A stretch of DNA of 32,598 bases from CAZLNO01 sp964561005 (GTDB taxonomy: Bacteria; Pseudomonadota; Alphaproteobacteria; Kiloniellales; Rhodovibrionaceae): assembly GCA_964561005.1 (NCBI GenBank), contig CAZLNO010000035.1, positions 1 through 32,598 of the forward strand, in the 5' to 3' direction. The notes below the pieces were generated by a model. It made no database searches, had not been told where the DNA came from, and saw nothing but the letters and a program-made list of their open reading frames with translations. Position numbers and translations under genes: made by a program. This document shows positions 15,356 to 22,008 of the stretch, in pieces. Position 1 is the first letter of the stretch; every line of letters begins with the position of its first letter.

Positions 15356-16282
15356 ATGCCGGAGCAACCGACAGCCCGGCTGTCCACCCCGGTCGTCGGC
15401 GACCCGGCCGGCGGCCGGGCGGACCGCGGCGTGGTCTGCATCCTCGTCGCGGTCCTCCTGTTCTCGGTCTTCAACGCCATCCTGAAGTGGCTGTCCGGGG
15501 ACTACGGCCCGACACAGCTTGTGTTCTTCCGCGGCCTCTTCGGTCTGCTGCCCGTGGCCATCATTCTGGCGCACGACGGCGGCGGGCCGAAGCGGCTGGT
15601 CAGCGCGCGGCCAGGCCTGCAGGTGCTGCGCGCCGCCTCGGCCTTCGTGGCGAACGTGCTCTTCGTGCTGTCCTACCGCGCCATGCCGCTGGCCGACGCG
15701 GTGGCGATCGGCTACGCCGCGCCGATTTTCGTCACGGCGCTGTCGGTGCCGCTGCTGTCCGAGCGCGTGGGCGTGCATCGCTGGGCCGCCGTGGTGGTGG
15801 GGTTCCTGGGCGTGGTGCTGGTGGCGCGGCCGGGCGACGGGGTCTGGAACCCGGCCGCGCTCCTGGCCGTGGGCGGCACACTGTCCTACGCGATCTGCAT
15901 CATCGCCACGCGCCAGCTCCGCACATATGACCGCACCGTCACGACGATGTTTCACTCGACCGGGCTGTACGTGCTGTTCGGCGCGGTCACGCTGCCGTTC
16001 GTCTGGGTGACGCCGAGCTGGCCGGACCTGCTGCTGCTGACGGTCATGGGCTGCGTGGCCGGCGGCGGGATGTTCTTCTTCGTGCAGGCCTACCGCTTCG
16101 CCGAGGCGACGACGGTGGCCCCCTTCGACTACACGGCGATGGCCTGGGCGATGCTGTTCGGCTTCGTGCTCTGGGGCGAGGTGCCACGGTGGACCAGCTT
16201 CGCCGGCATCGCCATCATCATTCTCAGCGGCCTCTATATCGTCCAGCGCGAAGCCGTGACCGCCAGGCGCCGGCGCGGCTGA
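15356..16282 (+). CDS. EamA/DMT-superfamily transporter
   Basis: This is a 308-residue inner-membrane protein with two EamA repeats, about ten transmembrane helices in all. Repeat one includes FSVFNAILKWLSGDYGPTQL, FFRGLFGLLPVAI and the conserved LSYRAMPLADAVAIGYAAPI region. Repeat two includes LSYAICIIATRQL, YRFAEATTVAPFDYTAMAWA and LFGFVLWGEVP. Relatives export amino acids, nucleobases, carnitine or S-adenosylmethionine; substrate cannot be inferred. The N terminus has about 25 polar residues before the first helix. The ribosome site is weak (ACCCGCC before ATG), suggesting translation is helped by the upstream DUF1127-like gene. The LysR gene before that pair may be its regulator. Confidence 0.88.
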   Translation: MPEQPTARLSTPVVGDPAGGRADRGVVCILVAVLLFSVFNAILKWLSGDYGPTQLVFFRGLFGLLPVAIILAHDGGGPKRLVSARPGLQVLRAASAFVANVLFVLSYRAMPLADAVAIGYAAPIFVTALSVPLLSERVGVHRWAAVVVGFLGVVLVARPGDGVWNPAALLAVGGTLSYAICIIATRQLRTYDRTVTTMFHSTGLYVLFGAVTLPFVWVTPSWPDLLLLTVMGCVAGGGMFFFVQAYRFAEATTVAPFDYTAMAWAMLFGFVLWGEVPRWTSFAGIAIIILSGLYIVQREAVTARRRRG

Positions 16283-16325
16283 ACCCATCGCTCCTGGCCG
16301 AATCCGCAATCGAGCTCGCGCGGGA

Positions 16326-16355
16326 CTGACTCCGGCGCATGGTTCGGTGTACAAT
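16326..16355 (+). promoter_or_regulatory. Possible promoter for the receiver-domain gene
   Basis: CTGACT (16326-16331) and TACAAT (16350-16355) stand 18 bases apart, giving four and five matches to the sigma70 consensus. The leader to the ATG at 16437 would be about 75 bases. Plausible from spacing only. Confidence 0.35.
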
Positions 16356-16436
16356 CCGTCGACGAAACTCCGCCGTGTCATCCGCGCTGCCGTCCGGGCG
16401 ACGCATGGCGGGGCGATCCGGGAAGGAGAAGGGCGG

Positions 16437-16907
16437 ATGCGAGGCAAGGGTGTGCTGATCGTGGACGATGACGCCTTCATGCGGTCGATGATCCGCACGA
16501 GGCTGCAGGAGACCTGCCTGGACGACATCGAGCTCGCCGAGGATGGCGTGATCGGGCTGTCCAAGTTGCGCGCCTCTCCCGCCCGGTACGGCCTCGTCCT
16601 GCTGGATCTGGAAATGCCGGTGATGGCGGGATTGGCGGTTCTGCGCGAACTCCGCCAGGAGCCGGACGCGCGCCTGCACGCGCTGCCCGTCCTCCTCCTC
16701 ACCGACGAACCCGAAAGACGGAACGCGGTCGCGGCGAAATCGCTCGGGGCCTCCGGCCTGATCGCGAAGAGCGGCATGACGGCGCAAGAGCTCGCCCCCT
16801 ATGTGGAGCGCGCCTTGAGCACGAAAGCCGCCGCACGCGCCGCGCGCGCGGCCCCGGCCGACCCCGTTGCCGCGCGGCTTCAGGTGGACGGGGAGAGGGT
16901 ATCGTGA
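16437..16907 (+). CDS. Single-domain response regulator
   Basis: This 156-residue protein consists of a CheY-like receiver domain (about 4-125) and a short Ala-rich tail. The acidic pocket is VDDD (Asp10-Asp12), the phosphoacceptor is Asp57 in VLLDLEMPVM, the switch residue is Thr89 in LLLTDE, and the conserved lysine is Lys111 in LIAKSGM. There is no output domain, so it should work by protein contact, for example in chemotaxis, motility or a phosphorelay. I start at ATG 16437, which has GGAAGGAGAAG upstream; the longer frame from 16347 would run over the promoter-like sequence. No kinase gene lies beside it. The CckA gene in this window is 13 kb away and is not an obvious partner. Confidence 0.88.
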   Translation: MRGKGVLIVDDDAFMRSMIRTRLQETCLDDIELAEDGVIGLSKLRASPARYGLVLLDLEMPVMAGLAVLRELRQEPDARLHALPVLLLTDEPERRNAVAAKSLGASGLIAKSGMTAQELAPYVERALSTKAAARAARAAPADPVAARLQVDGERVS

Positions 16908-17512
16908 CGCGAGCGATTAATCGTTTTTCAACAAATGCGAGTTAAAGTTTTTCTCAGAGCAGGCGAAGTGGGGTGCCGCCGAGCGACGGAGCGGCCCGCC
17001 GGACGCTGAAGCCCCAGTGGGGTGCGGAACGTCTCGCGGGCCGTTCGTCATCGCGCGCCCCGCTCAAGCGACCGCCCGGCCACGTGCCGCCGCGTTTTGT
17101 GTCCATCGCTGCTGTCATTCAGCCTGAAGACGCCTGGTCCGCGTGCGAATGCCGCTCTCGCGGCGAATCGCGCGTGGCGGCAAAGGCCGCATCCCTCGCC
17201 GGAACCGCGTCCGGCATCCCGTGCAATACGACTTGCGCCAGAGCAGGCGGGTGCGCCCGTTTCGTGCCCGCGCGGCGGGTCTGCCTGGGCCGCTTGGCCT
17301 GGGTGGCGGTCTCGCCGCCCGATCTCGGGGGGTCGCGAACAGTATTGAGGAAAAGTCCTGAAATCCAATCCGGTGAACGGCAAGGACTCCCATGATTCTC
17401 GGTGCCAAACGGTCGATCCCGCCAGTACACCGAAGGGTCCGGAAATGCGGTGGTCGTCATTGTCCAGAGTGCCAATGTGTCACGGTGTTGGCGGGAAAGG
17501 TGGGACGCGGGG

Positions 17513-17540
17513 TTGACATCTTTAGCAGATATGATATATA
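17513..17540 (+). promoter_or_regulatory. Promoter of the ect cluster with AT-rich pseudopalindrome
   Basis: A perfect TTGACA (17513-17518) is followed after 16 bases by TATATA (17535-17540). The -10 box lies within TATG-ATATATA-CATA (17530-17544), an odd-length inverted repeat. It is one of the most AT-rich spots in the window. In some halophilic and methylotrophic bacteria the MarR-type regulator EctR binds an AT-rich pseudopalindrome over the ect -10 region, and this arrangement is similar. Such a site here is inference, and no ectR gene is seen nearby. Confidence 0.6.
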
Positions 17541-17547
17541 CATACTT

Positions 17548-17584
17548 CAAGGCGCAATTGACTTGATGCCGATTGCACGCCTTG
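17548..17584 (+). promoter_or_regulatory. Hairpin at the predicted 5' end of the ect leader
   Basis: CAAGGCG-CAAT (17548-17558) pairs with ATTG-CA-CGCCTTG (17572-17584), giving eleven base pairs with a two-base bulge. It begins a few bases after the predicted -10 box, so it would form the very 5' end of the roughly 215-base leader. Further down the leader lie TGACGC-AGTC-GCGTCA (17635-17650) and ATGTC...GACAT (17650-17672). Possible roles are RNA stability or osmotic/thermal control of translation. Confidence 0.45.
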
Positions 17585-17764
17585 TATAGAAGAACGCGAG
17601 TAGAGCCGGCCTCGCTGTCAGCGATGGAGAATATTGACGCAGTCGCGTCATGTCTTTGCGAAAATGCGACATCCTTCGGGTTTGTCGGTACATGATGACC
17701 CGAGGTTGCGCGACGTGACGGCCGGTCCCGTGAAACCGACCCGCCCACACAGCTTCGAAGAGCG

Positions 17765-18373
17765 ATGAAACCCTTCAGCACAGCAGATTCCGACGTCCGC
17801 CTGGTCGACGTCGATCAGAGCGCGTTGTTGCGGCCCGAGGGCGCGCCGCTTCCGGTCATGCCGGACGAGTCCGCCGCGCCGCGCCGGCGCTATCGCTTTC
17901 GCAGCCCCAAGGCCGCCGACGGCGCTGCCATCTGGGCGCTGGTGCGCGACACCGGCGTGCTCGACGTGAACTCCGCCTACAGCTACCTGATGCTCGGCAC
18001 CTACTTCGCCGAGACCTGCGTCGTGGCCGAGAAGGACGGCGAAATCGTCGGCTTCGTCTCCGGCTTCAAGCCGCCGGAGCGGCCGGACACCGTCTTCGTC
18101 TGGCAGGTCGGCGTCGCCGATGGCGAGCAGGGGCGGGGCCTGGCCAAGCGACTGCTGCGCCGCCTGCTGGCCGGCAAGGCCTGCCGCGGCGTACGCTTCA
18201 TCGAGACGACGGTGACCCCGTCCAACACCGCGTCCATGCGGCTGTTCCAGTCGATGGCGCGCGAACTGAACACCGTCTGCGTCATCGAGAACGGCTTCGA
18301 CGAATCGCTGTTTCCCGAGGCCGGCGCCCACGAGAGCGAGCGCCTGTTCCGTATCGGCCCGATTCGCCGCTGA
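17765..18373 (+). CDS. ectA: L-2,4-diaminobutyrate N-gamma-acetyltransferase
   Basis: EctA acetylates L-2,4-diaminobutyrate to N-gamma-acetyl-diaminobutyrate, the second step of ectoine synthesis. The product has 202 residues. The GNAT core runs from about residue 43, with FRSPKAADGAAIWALVRDTG, LDVNSAYSYLMLGTYF and the acetyl-CoA loop VADGEQGRGLAKRLL, all typical of EctA. The first 40 residues are an extension not needed by the fold; an internal ATG at 17858 would remove 31 of them but has no good ribosome site, while ATG 17765 has a modest GAAG. The order ectA-ectB-ectC is the classical one. The promoter-like sequence 225 bases upstream suggests osmotic control through a long leader. Confidence 0.95.
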   Translation: MKPFSTADSDVRLVDVDQSALLRPEGAPLPVMPDESAAPRRRYRFRSPKAADGAAIWALVRDTGVLDVNSAYSYLMLGTYFAETCVVAEKDGEIVGFVSGFKPPERPDTVFVWQVGVADGEQGRGLAKRLLRRLLAGKACRGVRFIETTVTPSNTASMRLFQSMARELNTVCVIENGFDESLFPEAGAHESERLFRIGPIRR

Positions 18374-18444
18374 TACGGCCGACGGGTGCAAAAAATGCAC
18401 TTGTCGTTTCCCGGTACGCATCTGACATTGACTTGATGCAACTG

Positions 18445-18465
18445 CCGCCAGTACCAACTTGGCGG
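18445..18465 (+). promoter_or_regulatory. Hairpin next to the ectB ribosome binding site
   Basis: CCGCC-AGT (18445-18452), loop ACCA, then ACT-T-GGCGG (18457-18465) form an eight-pair stem with one bulged T. The ribosome site GGAAAGGA follows at once and ectB starts at 18478. Pairing could modulate ribosome access. The words CCGCCAGTAC, TTGGCGGGAAAGG and ATTGACTTGATGC found here (18427-18471) also occur upstream of ectA. Confidence 0.45.
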
Positions 18466-18477
18466 GAAAGGACTGTT

Positions 18478-19758
18478 ATGAACATCATCGAGCAATACGA
18501 ATCCGAAGTCCGCAGCTACAGTCGCGCCTTCCCTGTGGTTTTCACCACGGCCAAGGGGGCGACGCTGACCGACAGCGAAGGCCGCGAATACCTCGACTTC
18601 TTCGCCGGGGCGGGCGCCCTGAACTACGGCCACAACAACCCGGCCCTGAAGCAGCCGCTGCTGGACTACATCGCCGGCGACAACATCACCCACAGCCTGG
18701 ACATGGCGACCGAGGCGCGCGAGCGCTTCCTCGAGACGTTCCACGACGTCGTGCTCGAGCCGCGCGGGCTGGACTACAAGGTGCTGTTCCCCGGACCGAC
18801 CGGCACCAACTGCGTCGAGGCGGCGCTGAAGCTGGCGCGAAAGGTCACCGGCCGGCGCACCGTGGTCAGCTTCACCAACGGTTTCCACGGCATGACGCTG
18901 GGCGCGCTGGCGGTCACGGGCAACGCCTTCAAGCGCCGGGGCGCCGGCAAGAGCCTGACCGACACCACCTTCGTGCCCTTCGACGGCTTCCTCGGCGAGG
19001 GCGTGGACACCCTGGACGTCTTCGAGCGGATGCTGGACGGCGGCGGCAGCGGGCTGGATCATCCGGCCGCGGTCATCGTCGAGACCGTGCAGGGCGAGGG
19101 CGGCATCAACGCGGCCAGCCCCGATTGGCTGCGTCGTCTGGCCGACATCTGCAAGCGCCACGATATCCGGCTGATCGTCGACGACGTGCAGGCGGGTTGC
19201 GGGCGCACCGGCAGCTTCTTCAGCTTCGAGCCGGCGGGTATCGTGCCCGACTTCGTCTGCCTGTCGAAATCGATCGGCGGCTACGGCCTGCCGATGGCGA
19301 TCACGCTGGTCAAGCCCGAGTACGACCGCTTCGCGCCGGGCGAGCACAACGGCACCTTCCGCGGCAACAACCCCGCCTTCGTGACTGCGACCGCCGCGCT
19401 GGAGACCTACTGGCGCGACGACGCCCTGGCCTCGGCGGTGCGCGAAAAGGCCGAGGTGATCCAGGCGACGCTACGCAAGCTGGCCGACGCCCATCCCGAG
19501 CTGCGGCCGGAGGTGCGCGGGCGCGGCTTCATGCAGGGCCTGGCGCTGCACGCCGAGGGCGCGGCCGAGGAGGTCTGCGCCGAGGCCTTCCGGCACGGCC
19601 TGGTCATGGAGACCTCGGGCCCGGCGGACGAGGTGGCGAAGCTGCTGCCGCCGCTGACCATCACCGACGACGAGCTGCAGCGGGGCCTCTCGATTCTGGA
19701 GAACGCGGTCGAGGCGGTGGCCCGCAAGCGGTGCTCGGCCGACAGGACCGCCGCGTAA
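18478..19758 (+). CDS. ectB: L-2,4-diaminobutyrate--2-oxoglutarate transaminase
   Basis: EctB converts aspartate-4-semialdehyde and glutamate into L-2,4-diaminobutyrate and 2-oxoglutarate, the entry step to ectoine. The 426-residue class III aminotransferase shows EYLDFFAGAGALNYGHNNP, FPGPTGTNCVEAALKLARK (cofactor phosphate binding), FTNGFHGMTLGAL, VETVQGEGGIN, LIVDDVQAGCGRTG and the PLP lysine Lys264 in CLSKSIGGYGLPMAI. Length is exactly that of the family. ATG 18478 begins the conserved N terminus (MNIIEQYESEVRSY) and follows AAAGGA; the frame could be read back to 18433 but that adds leader sequence. A gap of 104 bases with a hairpin separates it from ectA, and 116 bases with a stronger hairpin separate it from ectC. 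Confidence 0.97.
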   Translation: MNIIEQYESEVRSYSRAFPVVFTTAKGATLTDSEGREYLDFFAGAGALNYGHNNPALKQPLLDYIAGDNITHSLDMATEARERFLETFHDVVLEPRGLDYKVLFPGPTGTNCVEAALKLARKVTGRRTVVSFTNGFHGMTLGALAVTGNAFKRRGAGKSLTDTTFVPFDGFLGEGVDTLDVFERMLDGGGSGLDHPAAVIVETVQGEGGINAASPDWLRRLADICKRHDIRLIVDDVQAGCGRTGSFFSFEPAGIVPDFVCLSKSIGGYGLPMAITLVKPEYDRFAPGEHNGTFRGNNPAFVTATAALETYWRDDALASAVREKAEVIQATLRKLADAHPELRPEVRGRGFMQGLALHAEGAAEEVCAEAFRHGLVMETSGPADEVAKLLPPLTITDDELQRGLSILENAVEAVARKRCSADRTAA

Positions 19759-19790
19759 TCCCCACGGCGACAGCCTTTCCATCGCCTGGC

Positions 19791-19819
19791 AAACGGACGG
19801 CGCCCCGCGCCGTCCGTTT
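19791..19819 (+). terminator. Perfect 13-bp hairpin between ectB and ectC
   Basis: AAACGGACGGCGC (19791-19803) and GCGCCGTCCGTTT (19807-19819) are perfectly complementary around a CCC loop. It has no real T tract (GTTTGTGC follows), so it could be a partial terminator, an RNA-processing site or a 3' stabiliser for ectAB mRNA. ectC starts 55 bases later in the same direction. Confidence 0.6.
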
Positions 19820-19874
19820 GTGCTAGACGGATGTCATCGCGATTCACGGCAACATTATCGAGGGGGAGTCCCGC

Positions 19875-20270
19875 ATGATCATTCGACGGCTGAGCGCGGT
19901 CCTTGGCACCGACGCCGAGGTGGAGGCGGAGAACGGCAACTGGGTGAGCCGACGCCTGCTGCTGAAGAAGGACGGCATGGGCTTTTCCATGCACGATACC
20001 ATCATCCGCGCCGGCACCGAGACCTACATCCATTATGCCAACCACCTGGAGGCGGTGTACTGCGTCGAGGGCGACGGCGAGATCGAGGACCTGGAAACCG
20101 GCGAGATCCACAGGATCTCCGACGGCATGCTGTATGCCCTGAACGGTCACGAGCGCCACAAGCTGCGCGGCGGCAGCCGGGACATGCGCATGATCTGCGT
20201 CTTCAACCCGCCGCTGACCGGCCGCGAGACCCACGACGAGAACGGCGTCTATCCGCTGATCGAGGACTGA
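19875..20270 (+). CDS. ectC: L-ectoine synthase
   Basis: EctC closes the ring of N-gamma-acetyl-diaminobutyrate by losing water, giving ectoine. The 131-residue product is a one-domain cupin. Metal-binding residues align with those described for a structurally studied EctC (Glu57, Tyr85, His93) at a constant offset of two: Glu59 in NHLEAVYCVEG, Tyr87 in GMLYALNGH and His95 in HERHKL. The N terminus MIIRRLSAVLGTDAEVEAEN and ENGNWVSRRLLL is characteristic. ATG 19875 has GAGGGGGAG upstream. No ectoine hydroxylase (ectD) or dedicated aspartokinase follows, so this cluster makes ectoine but by itself not 5-hydroxyectoine. Confidence 0.97.
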   Translation: MIIRRLSAVLGTDAEVEAENGNWVSRRLLLKKDGMGFSMHDTIIRAGTETYIHYANHLEAVYCVEGDGEIEDLETGEIHRISDGMLYALNGHERHKLRGGSRDMRMICVFNPPLTGRETHDENGVYPLIED

Positions 20271-20286
20271 TTTCCGGCAACGCCTT

Positions 20287-20306
20287 GTTCCAAGGCGGCC
20301 TGGAAC
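20287..20306 (+). terminator. Hairpin after ectC
   Basis: GTTCCA (20287-20292) and TGGAAC (20301-20306) pair, with GG/CC extending the stem past a single bulged A. It starts 17 bases after the ectC stop. No T run follows, so factor-dependent termination or 3' end protection is more likely than a classical intrinsic terminator. Confidence 0.4.
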
Positions 20307-20378
20307 CATGTGTCTGGCCGGGGTGTACGATTGCCAGGGGGGAAGATCCAGTATGACTCCTCATAGGGAAACCCATTG

Positions 20379-20774
20379 ATGCTGAAACGAATGCTTTCGA
20401 TCGCCGTCCTCGCCCTGGGCATGACGGGGCTGGGCGTGGCCGCCGCCGGCGCCGGAAACTCCGGGGACGAGGCCGAGTCTCGACCCAAGCACGAGATGCG
20501 CCACGGTCAGGGCCACGGGTCCCAAGGCGGTTACGGCCACCACGGGCAGCATGGCCACCACGGCGAGCAGGGCCGGCATCGCGGCATGATGATGAAGAAG
20601 ATGATGGCGGCGCACGGCGAACGCGAACCCACCCTCAAGCTCGAGGCCGAGGGCAAGGGCCGGGAGATCAAGTTCGAATGCCGGGCCTCGATGAGCGAGT
20701 GTCTCGAAGCCTTCGACAAGGTCCGGGGCGCCCTGATGGACCGCCGCGGCGACCGCGATGCCGAGGGCGATTGA
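20379..20774 (+). CDS. Exported His/Met-rich small protein, putative metal binder
   Basis: The product has 131 residues from ATG 20379, which has AGGGAA eight bases upstream; a TTG one codon earlier is disregarded. A Sec signal peptide is evident (MLKRMLSIAVLALGMTGLG, then AAAGAG). The mature part opens with a His/Gly/Gln-rich stretch (GYGHHGQHGHHGEQGRHRG), then a Met cluster MMMKKMM, and ends in a charged segment with two cysteines in FECRASMSECLEAF. His and Met clusters in the periplasm usually bind copper, nickel or zinc. It is not recognisably CpxP/Spy or a known chaperone. It follows ectC by about 108 bases and may have its own promoter. The link with ectoine genes is only positional. 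Confidence 0.7.
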   Translation: MLKRMLSIAVLALGMTGLGVAAAGAGNSGDEAESRPKHEMRHGQGHGSQGGYGHHGQHGHHGEQGRHRGMMMKKMMAAHGEREPTLKLEAEGKGREIKFECRASMSECLEAFDKVRGALMDRRGDRDAEGD

Positions 20775-20811
20775 TACCGCCAAGTCTTGAACCGGTTTCG
20801 CCACCCCGGAT

Positions 20812-20838
20812 GCGACGCCGCGCGACGCGCGGCGTCGC
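20812..20838. terminator. Perfect hairpin between convergent genes
   Basis: GCGACGCCGCGC (20812-20823) and GCGCGGCGTCGC (20827-20838) pair over 12 bases around a GAC loop. It lies between the stop of the His-rich gene (20774) and the stop of the convergent desaturase gene (20876), a typical position for a shared, two-way transcription barrier. No T tract exists on either strand. Confidence 0.55.
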
Positions 20839-20875
20839 GGCTCCAGGATGAGGGGGAACGGCGGGGCCGCCGTGG

Positions 20876-21856
20876 CTAGACCCGCCCCTCGCCGGCCCGG
20901 CTGGTCGCCGCCACCGCCGCTTTTCCAGGCGCCTCCAGTCGTGGGCCGGCGAGCAGGGGATGCACCGGCGGCTCCTTGGGCCGCACGAGGTGGGTCGCGA
21001 GGATCTGGCCGTAGCCGCGGTAGCGGTAGCCGTTGTTGCGTGCCAGATAGCGTTCACGCTCCCGGCGGTAGACGCTCGGGATCCGGTACCAGGGTAGGGC
21101 GGGGCGGTCGTGATGGACCGCATGCAGGTTGTTGTGCAGGTACAGCAGCCCCATGACGGGCCCGGCCTCCACCACGGCGGTCCGTCGGCCCACGTCCTCG
21201 GCCGCCTGATGCTCCAGGAAGGAGCGCAGCAGCGTCAGCGCCGTACCGCCATGGACGAAGCCCAGCAGGTACTGCCACACCGGCATGCCGCACACCCCGA
21301 AGGCCCAGCCGGCCACCAGCGCCACCCCGACGAAATGCCATCCCCAGTGCCGCAGGTGGCGGGTGTCGCCGCGCGCCAGCCGCGCCGCTTCCTCGCCATA
21401 CAGCCGGCCGATCAGCCGCCACGGGCCGAACAGCAGACGCCCGGCCACGGTGTTGTGCATCCACAACACCCCGCGGCGCAAACGCCCCAGGCGTGACCAG
21501 GTCTGCGGCGTGACGTAGAAACTCTCCGGGTCCTCGGTCGGATCGGTGAGCCGGCGGTCGACGTGGTGGGCCAGATGGCTCTCGCGGTACAGGCCGAAGG
21601 GCAGCCAGAACCCGAGCGCCGGCAAGGCGAGGAGATGGTTCAGCCAGCGCCGGCGCGTCGGGTGTCCGTGCACGATCTCGTGCTGCAGCGAGCCGTGCCA
21701 GGCGCCCAGCCATGCGCCCAGGGCCACCACGACCCACCAGGGGAGCGCCGCATGATACCAGGTCAACAGTCCAAAGCCGGCGTAGACCGCCGCCGCGACC
21801 CCGAGCGTCGGCCACTCGACGGCGGCCCGCCGGGCCGCATCTCGTGTCGTGCCCAT
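20876..21856 (-). CDS. Membrane fatty acid desaturase family protein
   Basis: This 326-residue membrane diiron protein shows all three histidine boxes of the family: HEIVHGH (HExxHxH), ESHLAHH (HxxHH) and NNLHAVHH near the C terminus. Hydrophobic segments flank the boxes (about residues 17-60, 75-95, 175-215). The segment LTDPTEDPESFYV after the second box is typical of bacterial acyl-lipid or acyl-CoA desaturases. ATG 21856 has AAGGGAAA upstream; extension to 21997 would run into the regulator's control region and is rejected. Desaturases adjust membrane fluidity, which would suit cold or salt stress, and a cold-shock gene lies 2 kb away. A hydroxylase or carotenoid-type activity in the same fold cannot be excluded. 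Confidence 0.87.
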   Translation of the reverse strand: MGTTRDAARRAAVEWPTLGVAAAVYAGFGLLTWYHAALPWWVVVALGAWLGAWHGSLQHEIVHGHPTRRRWLNHLLALPALGFWLPFGLYRESHLAHHVDRRLTDPTEDPESFYVTPQTWSRLGRLRRGVLWMHNTVAGRLLFGPWRLIGRLYGEEAARLARGDTRHLRHWGWHFVGVALVAGWAFGVCGMPVWQYLLGFVHGGTALTLLRSFLEHQAAEDVGRRTAVVEAGPVMGLLYLHNNLHAVHHDRPALPWYRIPSVYRRERERYLARNNGYRYRGYGQILATHLVRPKEPPVHPLLAGPRLEAPGKAAVAATSRAGEGRV

Positions 21857-21981
21857 TCGGTTTCCCTTGTCCTGAAGCCGGGCCGGCCGCGCGTGGGCTG
21901 GCCGTGCCGTCGTTGCGCTTTCATGCAGATAACAGGCCATGAGCGATGTGGCAAGACACCAATGGGGCGCAACCACACAGT

Positions 21982-21999
21982 TGTTGACAATACGCAACA
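21982..21999. promoter_or_regulatory. Inverted repeat in front of the XRE regulator
   Basis: TGTTG (21982-21986) and CAACA (21995-21999) form an inverted repeat with an 8-base spacer, ending 9 bases before the regulator's ATG. It contains a TTGACA word. It lies in the 152-base region between the divergent desaturase and regulator genes, so it may be an operator for one or both. Confidence 0.4.
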
Positions 22000-22008
22000 G
22001 AGGCTGCC

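Larger units (their letters stand above)
16908..17764. other. 857-base region without a convincing gene; upstream region of ectABC
   Basis: The left half (16908-17380) is GC-rich and holds only weak ORFs with skewed composition that resemble nothing. It begins with CGATTAATCG followed by TTTTT (16914-16928), a possible weak terminator for the response regulator. The right half is more AT-rich and contains the ect promoter, an AT-rich pseudopalindrome and several hairpins. A 65-codon frame at 17392-17589 has a Cys cluster (CGGRHCPECQC) and AAGGA before its ATG, but it runs across the ect promoter, so I do not call it a gene. No EctR-type MarR regulator gene is present. Confidence 0.6.

Noticed and set aside
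16973..17395. 140-codon frame upstream of ectA
   Set aside because: GTG start without a ribosome site, Arg/Ala/Pro-rich with scattered Cys, no motif; looks like random GC-rich reading.
17392..17589. 65-codon frame with a Cys cluster and AAGGA before its ATG
   Set aside because: It extends across the strong ect promoter and first leader hairpin, so coding use is improbable; kept only as an observation.
20520..20580. Short tandem CAC/GGC-rich pattern resembling a repeat array
   Set aside because: It is the codon pattern of the His/Gly-rich segment of the exported protein, not a CRISPR or non-coding repeat.
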